A stretch of 64,000 nucleotides of DNA from NCBI RefSeq assembly GCF_009939295.1, contig NZ_WVIC01000001.1, positions 62,001 through 126,000 of the forward strand, read 5' to 3'. The position numbers and the translations under genes were made by a program. Positions within the stretch are counted from its first letter, which is position 1; each line of letters opens with the position of its first letter. Positions 28,451-37,009 of this stretch are shown piece by piece. The notes under the pieces were generated by a model, which was given only the letters and a program-made list of their open reading frames with translations, had not been told where the DNA came from and did no database searches. This DNA is from Petrachloros mirabilis ULC683 (GTDB lineage: Bacteria; Cyanobacteriota; Cyanobacteriia; Thermosynechococcales; Thermosynechococcaceae).

Positions 28451-29917
28451 ATGTCTATTCGAGCCAGTGCCAGTTTTACTGGGAAACGATGGAGAGAAAA
28501 ACGCTCACTGATGAGCTGGGGGTTTGCGTTTCTAGCCGCTCTGGTTTTGACGATGGTGCCTTTGGTGGGTCATGCCATTCCAGTAGAGTCGGTGCCCAAT
28601 CCCCAAGCAACGGCGCGGGGGTGGATTACGGATATGGCAAATGTGCTCAGTTCCAGCACTAAGACGAGCCTCAATCAGCGCCTCAGTCAGTTGGAATCTG
28701 AGAATGGCGTTGAGTTTGCCATTGTCACAGTTCCAGATACGCAGCCCTATGCAACCCCGAAAGAATTTACGACGACTCTGTTTAACCATTGGGGTATTGG
28801 CAAACTGGGACAAGATAATGGCCTGTTGATGATGGTGTCTATGGGCGATCGCCGCGTCGAAATTGAGACGGGCTATGGGGTAGAAGGAATATTACCCGAT
28901 GCCCGGGTAGGGACTATTATTGAGCGACAGATTTTGCCCCGGTTTCGGTCTGGGAATCCAGAGGCAGGCATTGTGGCTGGGGTGGATGCTTTACTCCCTA
29001 TTCTTCAAGGACAGGCTTTTGAAAGTAACTACGCTCGGATCAGCTCTTTTTTTCCAAGTTCGGTGATTTGGTTTTCTTTGGGGTTGTTAGTGATTGGAAG
29101 TGGGGTTGCTACGTTTTGCTTTTGGAAGTCTCGGCAGATCGCACTGACGCCATTGCCCATTCCGACACGCGGGGTCTTTCGATTGGGACATGTTGACCCC
29201 AACAATGCCAAGGTGTCTGGGTGGGTTTGGATTGGAACTGCAAGTGTCGCGTTTAGCTTCTTCTTTTTTGTGGTTGCTGCCACAAATATGGCGGGAAGCT
29301 TGTTCATATCTGTGGTTTATGCGGGGGTAGCCAGCATTATTTGCTCGCTGTCTTTGGTTGGGATCATTTCTGAGACTTGGTTTAACCCTAACAAGGCGTC
29401 GCGATCGCACCGATTGTTTCACTGTCAAGTCTGTGATACACCCATGGTCGGGGTGGATGAACAACAAGTGACGTCGCAATTGAATCAGCCTCAGAAGGTG
29501 GCGATGCACCTAGGCAGCATGGCTTACGAAGGCTGGCGCTGTCCAAGCTGTAGTCCTCAGATCCAGGATGGGCTTCACATCCGAGCCTATGAGTTGGGGA
29601 AACGCTTTAATGCGTGCCCTCACTGTCACGAGAGGACGATGACCAGCCTATCCGAAGTTTTGGTGCCTCCGACCTATAGTGCACCTGGGCTTCGTGTTAC
29701 CACTTATACCTGTCATTGCTGTACGCATCAATCTCAAAAAGAGTATGTCATTCCAAAACTTCAACGCGCTAGCTCATCCTCATCGAGCAGCAACGGTGGC
29801 AGTTTTAGTGGCGGCAGTTCTGGTGGAGGCGGCAGTTTTGGCGGCGGTAGTTCTGGTGGGGGCGGCAGTTTTGGCGGCGGTAGTTCTGGCGGGGGCGGTG
29901 CAGGTGGCAGTTGGTAA
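28451..29917 (+). CDS. TPM-domain membrane protein with zinc-ribbon and Gly/Ser-rich tail (YgcG-like)
   Basis: 488 residues. Signal helix (about 22-45), then a TPM_phosphatase domain (WITDMANVLSSSTKTSLNQRL, IVTVPDTQP, NGLLMMVSMGDRRVEIETGYGVEGILPDA) located outside the membrane. Three membrane helices follow (about 200-315). A cysteine-rich region with several CxxC pairs (CQVCD, CPSC, CPHC, CHCC) comes next, and then a GGGSFGGGSSGGG tail ending in W. The ATG at 28451 has an AAGGAG site at the proper distance. YgcG-type proteins commonly pair with LemA, as here. Cellular role is uncertain; membrane stress or photosystem II repair has been proposed for TPM proteins. Confidence 0.88.
   Translation: MSIRASASFTGKRWREKRSLMSWGFAFLAALVLTMVPLVGHAIPVESVPNPQATARGWITDMANVLSSSTKTSLNQRLSQLESENGVEFAIVTVPDTQPYATPKEFTTTLFNHWGIGKLGQDNGLLMMVSMGDRRVEIETGYGVEGILPDARVGTIIERQILPRFRSGNPEAGIVAGVDALLPILQGQAFESNYARISSFFPSSVIWFSLGLLVIGSGVATFCFWKSRQIALTPLPIPTRGVFRLGHVDPNNAKVSGWVWIGTASVAFSFFFFVVAATNMAGSLFISVVYAGVASIICSLSLVGIISETWFNPNKASRSHRLFHCQVCDTPMVGVDEQQVTSQLNQPQKVAMHLGSMAYEGWRCPSCSPQIQDGLHIRAYELGKRFNACPHCHERTMTSLSEVLVPPTYSAPGLRVTTYTCHCCTHQSQKEYVIPKLQRASSSSSSSNGGSFSGGSSGGGGSFGGGSSGGGGSFGGGSSGGGGAGGSW
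29819..29884 (+). repeat. 33-bp in-frame tandem repeat in the TPM gene
   Basis: Two 33-base units (29819-29851 and 29852-29884) with a single difference encode SGGGGSFGGGS units. A partial third follows. Confidence 0.8.
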
Positions 29918-29951
29918 AGTTTCAGTTTTAGCGTCTTGAACAGGCAATGCT

Positions 29952-30722
29952 ATGGATAACTCAGACTCTCGAATTCCTGAAGACCTGATGCCGGAAGTGA
30001 TGGCTGTGGCCTCGCGTCTGTATGCCGAGCAAACCCAAAGCTATTCTGTGTCAGACTTGATGGCTGCGGGAGCCGAGGTCCAAATTCCACCGCAGTTGAT
30101 GCAGCAGGCGCTCCAGCAAGTGCAGGCGCAGCAAAAAGCAGAGCGAATTAAACAGAAGCAAGCGGCTGCCCGACAACGAACCTTGGCCTATGCGCTGGGT
30201 GGGGTCATGGTTGTGGTGCTCCTGTGGGGCGGCTTCACTTACAATGTGCTGGCGAGTGAAGCGGGCAATGTAGAGGCCGCCTGGGCACAGGTCGAAAATC
30301 AACTCCAGCGTCGTGCTGATCTGATTCCCCAGCTCGTGCAAGTCACCCAAGCCTCGGCTCGCCATGACCAAGACATTGTGGCTCAGCTCAATCAGTCTCG
30401 GAGTCAATATCTGAGCGCCCAAAATCTGGAACAACAGTTGACGGCAACAGTAGAGATGAATCGTGCGATCGCAGCGTTTCAGACCTTTGCCATACGCGAT
30501 CCTCAGCTCCAAGCCTCCCAAGCCTTCAGCAATCTTCAGTACGAAATTGCCGGTACCGAAAACCGAATTGCGACGGAGCGAAGGCGCTATAACCAAGCGG
30601 TGCAGCTCTACAATCGTCACATTAGCAGCTTTCCCAGTGGGCTAGTGGCAGGACTGCTGGGATTTGAGCGTCAGCCCTTTTTTCAGGCCGACAATCGGGA
30701 CGTGCCGACGTTAGATTTTTAG
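29952..30722 (+). CDS. LemA-family protein with extended N-terminus
   Basis: 256 residues. A cytoplasmic-looking N-terminal 75 residues contain an Ala/Gln-rich coiled coil (LMQQALQQVQAQQKAERIKQKQAAARQR). A membrane helix (about 76-98) is followed by the LemA four-helix domain: YNVLASEAGNVEAAWAQVENQLQRRADLIPQLV, then ENRIATERRRYNQAVQLYNRHISSFPSGL. LemA proteins pair genetically with TPM/YgcG proteins, which is the case here, 34 bases apart. The extra N-terminal domain is longer than in the standard family. Function is not known biochemically. Confidence 0.9.
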   Translation: MDNSDSRIPEDLMPEVMAVASRLYAEQTQSYSVSDLMAAGAEVQIPPQLMQQALQQVQAQQKAERIKQKQAAARQRTLAYALGGVMVVVLLWGGFTYNVLASEAGNVEAAWAQVENQLQRRADLIPQLVQVTQASARHDQDIVAQLNQSRSQYLSAQNLEQQLTATVEMNRAIAAFQTFAIRDPQLQASQAFSNLQYEIAGTENRIATERRRYNQAVQLYNRHISSFPSGLVAGLLGFERQPFFQADNRDVPTLDF

Positions 30723-30757
30723 GGGACTAGACCCCTCAGACTGTTTGACTGACAAAA

Positions 30758-30827
30758 CTTCAATTTGGGGGGTTCTGACTATCTCACAGTCCCCCAGAAT
30801 GGGGGATGTAGGGGGCGAATGCAGGGT
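30758..30827. repeat. GC-rich palindromic repeat, 5'-truncated (family R, copy 4)
   Basis: Begins at CAATTTGGGGGGTTCTGA, inside the first palindrome of the 6472 copy, and then runs to the GGGGGCGAATGCAGGG end. The left end is missing. Confidence 0.78.
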
Positions 30828-30845
30828 GAAACCGTTGGAAGTGAT

Positions 30846-31643
30846 TTAGGCTCGTTGCAGCATGGCCTGTGGTACAAATCCTTCCCAATCCAGAATCCGG
30901 TAGAGGTTGGTTTCCGCTTCTAGGAGGCAGGCATGGCCACTGGCGGGCAAAACCCTGAGATGGGCACTGGGGAGCAATTTAACTAGGCGTCTGGCTTCTT
31001 CAACCGAAGGCAATAGTTTGTCGCAACCGCCTGCAATCACCAAGGTCGGCTGATGGAGGCGCTTGAGCGGAATCTGTTGCAGATCAAAGTCTCGCAGCAA
31101 GCTCAGCCGCCAAGCGGCACTTCTGGGTGATACGGACTGCATGGCGCTCAATAGGGCATGGCGCTCGGTGAGTCGAACCCGGCTGGGCTCAATTAAAAAG
31201 GGCACCAGTCCGGTGGCTGACCATTGATAGAGCGGTGTCGGTAGCCAACTCGACAGGAGGCTCCCCCACTTTAGCCACGGCAGACGGGCAAAGGATGAAG
31301 CCGCGTTAATGAGAATGAGTCGGTCAAACAACTGAGGGGCTGATCCAGCTAACTTCAGGGCTAGACACCCTCCAAAAGATTCTCCACACAAGTATAAAGG
31401 CCGGGGGTGTAGTTGCTGCTCTTGGCGAATCAGGGTTAACACTTGAGCTACCAGATCATCCCAGCCCGTCAGGTCATCTTCGGGAATGGCCAGACAACGC
31501 ACATCAAACTCAGTGTCTAAGCCATCTAGTTGCTGATGTAGGAGGGTGCCGGTGCCGTCCATTCCTGGCAAAAATACAAAGAGAGGCCGACTGCGCCGGA
31601 CGGGTTTGGGGGCCAGTAGTTTGGGTTTTTGGTGTTGCTTCAC
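30846..31643 (-). CDS. Alpha/beta hydrolase resembling the hydrolase half of phytyl ester synthase
   Basis: 265 residues from the GTG at 31643, whose GTGA overlaps the stop of the upstream acyltransferase; an AAAGGAG site precedes it. The sequence LFVFLPGMDGTGTLLHQQL, CLAIPEDDLTGWDDLV, then YLCGESFGGCLALKLA (nucleophile Ser) closely follows plant/cyanobacterial PES-type proteins. The acid (GGCDKLLPS) and His (SGHACLLE) of the triad are present. PES-family enzymes form fatty acyl esters of phytol, diacylglycerol or plastoquinol. In this genome the two catalytic halves are separate genes. Assignment to the PES group is by remembered pattern, not a search. Confidence 0.82.
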   Translation of the reverse strand: MKQHQKPKLLAPKPVRRSRPLFVFLPGMDGTGTLLHQQLDGLDTEFDVRCLAIPEDDLTGWDDLVAQVLTLIRQEQQLHPRPLYLCGESFGGCLALKLAGSAPQLFDRLILINAASSFARLPWLKWGSLLSSWLPTPLYQWSATGLVPFLIEPSRVRLTERHALLSAMQSVSPRSAAWRLSLLRDFDLQQIPLKRLHQPTLVIAGGCDKLLPSVEEARRLVKLLPSAHLRVLPASGHACLLEAETNLYRILDWEGFVPQAMLQRA

Positions 31644-32401
31644 AGGCTGCTCCTTTCGTAACAGCCCTGGTGAAGTAAGGTGGTAATCTGATCGCGGCAT
31701 CTCTGGGTAATCTCAGTGACGATGGCTTTGGCTTCTTTGCCTTGATAGCGCTGTCGATGCTCTGGGGTGATCCACAAAGGTTCCCCAATCAGGAGACTCA
31801 CCCGGCGGTAGATGACGGCAGGTTGCCACCCGGGCTGCTGAAATAAAGGCTCTGAGGGGTCAAAGAATTGCAACAGTGGCAGGGGAATGGACAGACCTGA
31901 ACGCTCTTCGTGGGCTGCGATCGCAACCGGCAAGATTCCCAAGTTAGGGACCGGAGCCTGGAGTGCCAGGTGCGCAAACCCCCGCTGAAATGGATAGACT
32001 TCACTGGGGGCACTCACCTCCACCATGGGTTTCGCACCCTCCGGAAAAATCCCAATTCCCTTTTGGTTCTGTAACAGTTGGGTGGCCTGACGAAAAAAAC
32101 GCTTAGACGGTTGCCCTTGAGGTTCAAGGGGCAAACACCCCAACCCCGAAACCAATTCGCGCAGAACTGGAACCTGGCTCATATAGTGATGGCAAGCAAT
32201 ATGAATCGAGCGATTTAGAGCTGCCATTAATAAAGGTGCATCCAAAAAGCTGCGATGATTGCTAATGACAATCAGGGGCGACTGATGGGGAATCCGCTCC
32301 CGATAATGGCAAAACGACTGCACACCCAACACTGTCAACATTCCCTGAGATAACATCAGGGGGGAATCCATTGAGGTCAAGGAGGGTGACAGGAAAAGCA
32401 T
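31640..32401 (-). CDS. PlsC-type acyltransferase, likely partner of the PES-like hydrolase
   Basis: 253 residues. Motif I is NHRSFLD (NHxxxxD), motif III is FPEGAK. It also contains CHHYMSQVPVLRELVSGLGCLPLE, typical of lysophospholipid or DGAT2-like acyltransferases. Translationally coupled (GTGA overlap) to an alpha/beta hydrolase. In plant PES proteins a hydrolase domain precedes an acyltransferase domain in one chain, whereas here the order is reversed and split. It could also be a general glycerolipid acyltransferase. Located at the membrane by a hydrophobic N-terminal region. Confidence 0.87.
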   Translation of the reverse strand: MLFLSPSLTSMDSPLMLSQGMLTVLGVQSFCHYRERIPHQSPLIVISNHRSFLDAPLLMAALNRSIHIACHHYMSQVPVLRELVSGLGCLPLEPQGQPSKRFFRQATQLLQNQKGIGIFPEGAKPMVEVSAPSEVYPFQRGFAHLALQAPVPNLGILPVAIAAHEERSGLSIPLPLLQFFDPSEPLFQQPGWQPAVIYRRVSLLIGEPLWITPEHRQRYQGKEAKAIVTEITQRCRDQITTLLHQGCYERSSL

Positions 32402-32573
32402 GGGAAGGGTGCCCTGAGGGTACTGGTTATAGTTTACACTTTGTAATACTTTTTCATGTTGCTCACCTTTGAATAGTGGATTCTATCTCGCGCTTCAGTC
32501 ACTCAGTCCCTAACGCTTGAGTTTAGAGGGTTCACGTCAGGAGGTGGCGTCCCCCCCTGTCTGCGGCAACCTG

Positions 32574-33077
32574 TTATAGGTTACTGAACAAAGTATGGTA
32601 CTTCACAATACCGGACGCGCCGCGCAGAAAACCAGCCTGAAGCTCTACAAGCATGAACACTTCTTCTGGCACTTCGTATTCGCAGCCAATGCCAAAGGGG
32701 GCAGACGCCGAGAACCCAAAACGAGGGTAGTAAGCAGGATGACCCAAGACAACGACGGCACCAAAGCCAAGCTGCTTGCACCGTTCCAAACCAGCATGTA
32801 CCAGTGCAGACCCAATGCCTTTACGTTGATACTCTGAGGCAACAGCCATAGGTGCGAGCCCCATAATCCTGAGCGCAGGGTAGCTGGAGAGCGAAACGGG
32901 CGAAAACATGATGTGCCCTACAATTGCGCCGTTGTCCTCTGCGACGAGTGAGATCAGTGGCTGCACTTGATCGCGCAGAGCATCCACAAGATTGGCTTCG
33001 GCTGGGGTCTCAAACGCAGATGCATTCACAGCATGGACAGCTACCCAATCTCTTTGCTCTTCAGCTCGAATCAGCAT
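32574..33077 (-). CDS. GNAT-family N-acetyltransferase
   Basis: 167 residues from ATG 33077 (MLIRAEEQRDW), with AGAGGA just upstream. The acetyl-CoA binding segment is LGLAPMAVASEYQRKGIGSALVHAGL (Q/RxxGxG/A). It also has VVVLGHPAYYPRFGF, the pattern of YhbS-like GNATs. Substrate unknown. It marks the left edge of the accessory region. Confidence 0.9.
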   Translation of the reverse strand: MLIRAEEQRDWVAVHAVNASAFETPAEANLVDALRDQVQPLISLVAEDNGAIVGHIMFSPVSLSSYPALRIMGLAPMAVASEYQRKGIGSALVHAGLERCKQLGFGAVVVLGHPAYYPRFGFSASAPFGIGCEYEVPEEVFMLVELQAGFLRGASGIVKYHTLFSNL

Positions 33078-33255
33078 TTGTCCTCTCAAGATATAATCAG
33101 AAAGTTTTGAAAGGTGCACAAGCCAGTATCGCTAGAGCTGATGCTAGAGCGAGGGGATTGAGAAAGGCGATCGCTCCAGAAGCAAGCTGAAGCCCAGTCT
33201 CTGGGGGCGATGGAAGAGAGGTGAGAGGGGCGGCGATCACTGCTGGAGCTTGGTT

Positions 33256-34161
33256 TTAGCCTGCTACATTGCTGGCCAGCCAGGACTCTAAATCGCTGGG
33301 TGTGAAGAAATCTAGGAGGGCTTCTCCCAAGGACTCTAGCTGAGCGAGAGATAACGCTTGAACTTGCGATCGCACTTCTGGAGCAATGTCACCGATGCGA
33401 CGGGTGAGTAAGCGCAGGATGAGGGCTTGGGCTTCTTCTTGACGACCCTTTTGTTCCCCACGCTGTTCCGTCTGTTGCTCCCATTCCAGGTAGGCTTGTG
33501 ATAAGACCATCATTAGCTCTTCTTCTTCTGCTTGACCCGTAATCTCAAGACTGATTTTCCATGAGGCTAATAGCCTCAGTATAGCCGAGCGCCTTGAGTC
33601 TTCAGCATCCAACCCAATCACTTCATCGACCGCCTGCTTCTGGGTCTGGCCTTTGCCCAGCAGTCGCAAAAAGATCGTTTCTTCAAGGCGCGGAAGCTGA
33701 TTGATAGAAATGATGGCTGTCCTGAGAGACGGATGAAGCAAATACACCCCTGAAGGCCAGTCATTGTTTGCAGAAAATCCAAACCCGTTGAGCAGGTTCT
33801 CTGAAGCAGAGGAGGCCAGTATCCACAGATGGGGCAGGTCATTTTCCAGTATGGCTGCTTTTTCCCGTCTGGCTTTGCGCTGGTAGTCTCCGTGAACCTG
33901 ATAAAGCTTCAGCAGACAACTGCGGACTTCTGAGGGGGTAGGCTGATTGCGAAACGGCTCCAGTAGGCAAGGGGTTTGGGTAATGTGCCCTAGTAGCCCT
34001 AGCTCTTGAGGCGCGATCTCACTTTGTGAAGATGGCTCAAAATAAACGTCCACAAATTGAGACTCACCAGGGACCTCACGGCTAACTTCGACGGCCCCAT
34101 AGGGAGACAGAATCTCCTCAAGAAGCTGTTTGGAAAAAGAATCAAAGGAGTTTTTAGCCAT
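33256..34161 (-). CDS. DUF4351 protein (Rpn/transposase-nuclease-like), copy A
   Basis: 301 residues. N-terminal domain MAKNSFDSFSKQLLEEILSPYG...VDVYFEP resembles the PD-(D/E)XK-like fold of cyanobacterial Rpn/DUF4351 proteins. The C-terminus has the DUF4351 segment LILRLLTRRIGDIAPEVRSQVQALSLAQLESLGEALLDF. Such families are expanded in cyanobacteria, and some Rpn relatives are recombination-promoting nucleases. An Arg/Glu/Gln-rich hinge (TEQRGEQKGRQEEAQA) separates the domains. The first 237 or so residues are identical to copy B; only the C-terminal domain differs. Confidence 0.85.
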   Translation of the reverse strand: MAKNSFDSFSKQLLEEILSPYGAVEVSREVPGESQFVDVYFEPSSQSEIAPQELGLLGHITQTPCLLEPFRNQPTPSEVRSCLLKLYQVHGDYQRKARREKAAILENDLPHLWILASSASENLLNGFGFSANNDWPSGVYLLHPSLRTAIISINQLPRLEETIFLRLLGKGQTQKQAVDEVIGLDAEDSRRSAILRLLASWKISLEITGQAEEEELMMVLSQAYLEWEQQTEQRGEQKGRQEEAQALILRLLTRRIGDIAPEVRSQVQALSLAQLESLGEALLDFFTPSDLESWLASNVAG

Positions 34162-34173
34162 TCTCAGGATTGT
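33471..34173 (-). repeat. 703-bp near-identical duplication, unit A (partner 34542-35244)
   Basis: Offset between copies is 1071 bases throughout. I found one base difference in the block. Identity stops abruptly at the hinge of the protein on one side and 12 bases upstream of the start codon on the other; beyond that the flanks are only loosely similar. Confidence 0.88.
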
Positions 34174-34338
34174 TGCACAACGGATGCATTCGTCCCAAAG
34201 CGGCTGAGAGCATCGAGCACAGGTCGTGCAGTTACTGGCTCAGGCCATGCTACAGAAGCGAGCTGAAGCCCAGGTTTTGGGGGGCATGGGGGAGGGGTGA
34301 GAGAGGCGATCGCTTCCCCATCAAGCTGAAGCTCAGTT

Positions 34339-35232
34339 TTAGCCTGCTGTATTGTTGACCAGCCAGGATTCTAAATCACGGGGTGCGCTGAAATCTAGGA
34401 GGGCTTCTCCCAAGGACTCTAGCTGAGTCAAAGATAACGCTTGAACTTGCGATCGCACGTCTGGAGAAATGTCACCGATACGGCGAGTGAGTTGGCGCAG
34501 GACTAGCCTTACTTCGCCAGTCTGTTCACCACGCTGTTCGGTCTGTTGCTCCCATTCCAGGTAGGCTTGTGATAAGACCATCATTAGCTCCTCTTCTTCT
34601 GCTTGACCCGTAATCTCAAGACTGATTTTCCATGAGGCTAATAGCCTCAGTATAGCCGAGCGCCTTGAGTCTTCAGCATCCAACCCAATCACTTCATCGA
34701 CCGCCTGCTTCTGGGTCTGGCCTTTGCCCAGCAGTCGCAAAAAGATCGTTTCTTCAAGGCGCGGAAGCTGATTGATAGAAATGATGGCTGTCCTGAGAGA
34801 CGGATGAAGCAAATACACCCCTGAAGGCCAGTCATTGTTTGCAGAAAATCCAAACCCGTTGAGCAGGTTCTCTGAAGCAGAGGAGGCCAGTATCCACAGA
34901 TGGGGCAGGTCATTTTCCAGTATGGCTGCTTTTTCCCGTCTGGCTTTGCGCTGGTAGTCTCCGTGAACCTGATAAAGCTTCAGCAGACAACTGCGGACTT
35001 CTGAGGGGGTAGGCTGATTGCGAAACGGCTCCAGTAGGCAAGGGGTTTGGGTAATGTGCCCTAGTAGCCCTAGCTCTTGAGGCGCGATCTCACTTTGTGA
35101 AGATGGCTCAAAATAAACGTCCACAAATTGAGACTCACCAGGGACCTCACGGCTAACTTCGACGGCCCCATAGGGAGACAGAATCTCCTCAAGAAGCTGT
35201 TTGGAAAAAGAATCAAAGGAGTTTTTAGCCAT
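34339..35232 (-). CDS. DUF4351 protein (Rpn/transposase-nuclease-like), copy B
   Basis: 297 residues, tandem paralogue of copy A in the same orientation 177 bases upstream of it. Identical over the N-terminal domain, then a 4-residue shorter hinge and a diverged DUF4351 domain (LVLRQLTRRIGDISPDVRSQVQALSLTQLESLGEALLDFSAP). Both copies have the same start context. Because the identical block ends sharply at the hinge, either the duplication was followed by domain-specific change, or gene conversion keeps the N-terminal parts the same. Function not known. Confidence 0.85.
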   Translation of the reverse strand: MAKNSFDSFSKQLLEEILSPYGAVEVSREVPGESQFVDVYFEPSSQSEIAPQELGLLGHITQTPCLLEPFRNQPTPSEVRSCLLKLYQVHGDYQRKARREKAAILENDLPHLWILASSASENLLNGFGFSANNDWPSGVYLLHPSLRTAIISINQLPRLEETIFLRLLGKGQTQKQAVDEVIGLDAEDSRRSAILRLLASWKISLEITGQAEEEELMMVLSQAYLEWEQQTEQRGEQTGEVRLVLRQLTRRIGDISPDVRSQVQALSLTQLESLGEALLDFSAPRDLESWLVNNTAG

Positions 35233-35244
35233 TCTCAGGATTGT
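34542..35244 (-). repeat. 703-bp near-identical duplication, unit B (partner 33471-34173)
   Basis: Second copy of the block covering the N-terminal part and start region of the DUF4351 genes. Confidence 0.88.
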
Positions 35245-35395
35245 GACACACCCGATGCCTTCATCTCAGCGTGGCTCAGAGCATCAAGTGCAGGTAACTG
35301 GTGAGGGGGGAGAGGCGATCGCGCTTCAGAAGCAAGCTGATGTCCAGCTTATGAAGGTGATGGATGAGGATGATTAGAGGCAACTTATGCAGAAT

Positions 35396-35521
35396 TTATA
35401 ACTGATCAATCTCGTCTAGTAAGTTCTGATGCAATTCTGTCATTTTGCTTGCTTCATTCAATGATTTATAATTCTGTCCAGAGATAGAATTAAGGCATCC
35501 TAATACTCTCAGGGTTATTTC
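35396..35521 (-). pseudogene. Possible relic of a small gene (C-terminal fragment)
   Basis: An open stretch of about 42 codons ends in ...KSLNEASKMTELHQNLLDEIDQL and a stop. It has no good start codon. The amphipathic helical tail looks protein-like and its last residues resemble those of the PIN protein at 39006 (LVNEIDQL), but no family can be named. Confidence 0.3.
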
Positions 35522-35683
35522 ATTCTATATTGAGGCCGCGAGCTTAGGTGATTTCAGCCACAGAGAGACAAATCCTCAATGCCTGTAACAGCGTATTTCT
35601 GTATGTGCATAAAGTGCCAGAACCTAGAATGAAACAGCCCTGATTGTGCAGTGGGGTTGAATTTTAGTTTGTAAACCGTCAAA

Positions 35684-36037
35684 TTAGGCTTCGACATCGT
35701 TTTGGCAGACTTCTGGTGCTGCTGCTGATGCACTCGGGCTGCCCACATCTGGTGCTTCGGAATCTGGTGCGGGAACGCCGAGCCCTTCCCGTAAGATGCG
35801 GCCAACATTGGGGACTAGGCGACTGGGATTGGGAGATGACACTTCTACATCGGGAACCGAAACATTGATGTTGGGGTCTTCACACTGCACGGTGGGGTTG
35901 TCTACTTCAGCTTCCACTGCTTGCACGAGTGTTGAACTGAAGACTGGCAAGGTCAGAAAACCAAAAGTTAGAACTACCAGCGCCTTCGATGCGGTGGAAA
36001 CAAAGGTTCGATTAAAGGAAGGTAATTGAGGAGTCAT
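35684..36037 (-). CDS. Secreted hypothetical protein, 117 aa
   Basis: N-terminal signal peptide (basic start, hydrophobic ALVVLTFGFLTLPVFSSTLVQA, likely cleavage after VQA or VEA). The mature chain is about 80 residues, acidic and rich in Pro, Ser and Val, with two Cys (QCEDP and VCQND) that could form a disulfide. No domain recognised. Single gene between the DUF4351 pair and the ADP-ribose-type cluster. Confidence 0.65.
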   Translation of the reverse strand: MTPQLPSFNRTFVSTASKALVVLTFGFLTLPVFSSTLVQAVEAEVDNPTVQCEDPNINVSVPDVEVSSPNPSRLVPNVGRILREGLGVPAPDSEAPDVGSPSASAAAPEVCQNDVEA

Positions 36038-36198
36038 AATCGGATAGCTTTAAGGCTAGGAACGTTGCAATTTTCTTACCTTTATTGTCCCTAATCTTGA
36101 TAAGAGCCAGCATCAATCATTAGAAAGAGTGTTGACCAAATCTGGATCCCTCTTTAGTAAGGTTTTCGTTTGGCGCTAAGGCGTGCATCTGCCTTGGT

Positions 36199-36993
36199 CT
36201 ACACCTTATATATGTAAGTTCTTTGAAACCTCTCCACGACGGTGAGAAGGTCTGGAGTCAATCGAGCCTTGACTTCTCTCTCGATAACATCCCCAACACT
36301 GCCATAAAAGGCTTCGGCTATCCCGCCGGTGATACAAGCGAGAGTATCGCTGTCTCCACCCAGTGAGATCGCATTGCGGATGGCGTCTTCGTAGGTTTCG
36401 GAATCGAGAAATGCAATGATCGCCTCAGGCACTGTTCCTTGGCAAGATACGTCAAAAGAGTAGTTTGGGTGGATCTCGTCCACAGTACGGTTCAGGTTGT
36501 AGTTAAACCGTTCAGTAATTTGGTGCCGAATCAAGTCCTAGCTCAAGCCTTTTCTGGCCAGTAAAACCGCTAGCGCAGTGGCTTGGGCACCCTTGATCCC
36601 CTCTGGATGATTGTGAGAGACTTCAGCAGCCATTCTCGCCTGCCGCAAGACAGCATCTTCTGCCTCGAAGGCAAAGCCGACCGGACTGACACGCATTGCC
36701 GAACCATTGCCCCAGCTATTGTATGGTTCAGGGCTTTCGGCGTGAAGCCACCCCTTGAACGCCTTACCGTATCCTGCGTATGGATACCGTCTGCCGATGT
36801 CTCTGAGGGACTGTAGATACGATCTTTCGGAGAGAATGGCATCGGCGACGGCCACAGTCAGGACCGTATCGTCGGTGAATCGACAACGATCGCTAAAAAG
36901 TGGAAATTCCTTCGTCTTGATCCGCCGATGCTCGTAGATCGAGCCAATGATGTCACCTGCTATGGCTCCAAGCATCTTTATCTGCCGCTCCAA
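36199..36993 (-). pseudogene. ADP-ribosylglycohydrolase-family gene interrupted by an in-frame amber codon
   Basis: Two frames in the same phase are separated only by TAG at 36538-36540. The first half has the family start MLGAIAGDIIGSIYE and the metal site FTDDTVLT, plus WGNGSAMRVSPVGFAF and SHNHPEGIKGA. The second half has the C-terminal metal-binding LGGDSDTLACITGGIAEAFYG. Apart from the amber codon every expected motif is present, so the inactivation is recent, or the stop is read through, or it is a sequencing error. The enzyme family removes ADP-ribose from proteins or small molecules. The ATG at 36975 is the more likely start. Third gene of a likely operon with 37010 and 38128. Confidence 0.85.
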
Positions 36994-37009
36994 CTCTCGT
37001 AAAACACAC

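Noticed and set aside
32595..32837. Plus-strand frame opposite the GNAT gene
   Set aside because: It is antisense to a clear acetyltransferase domain.
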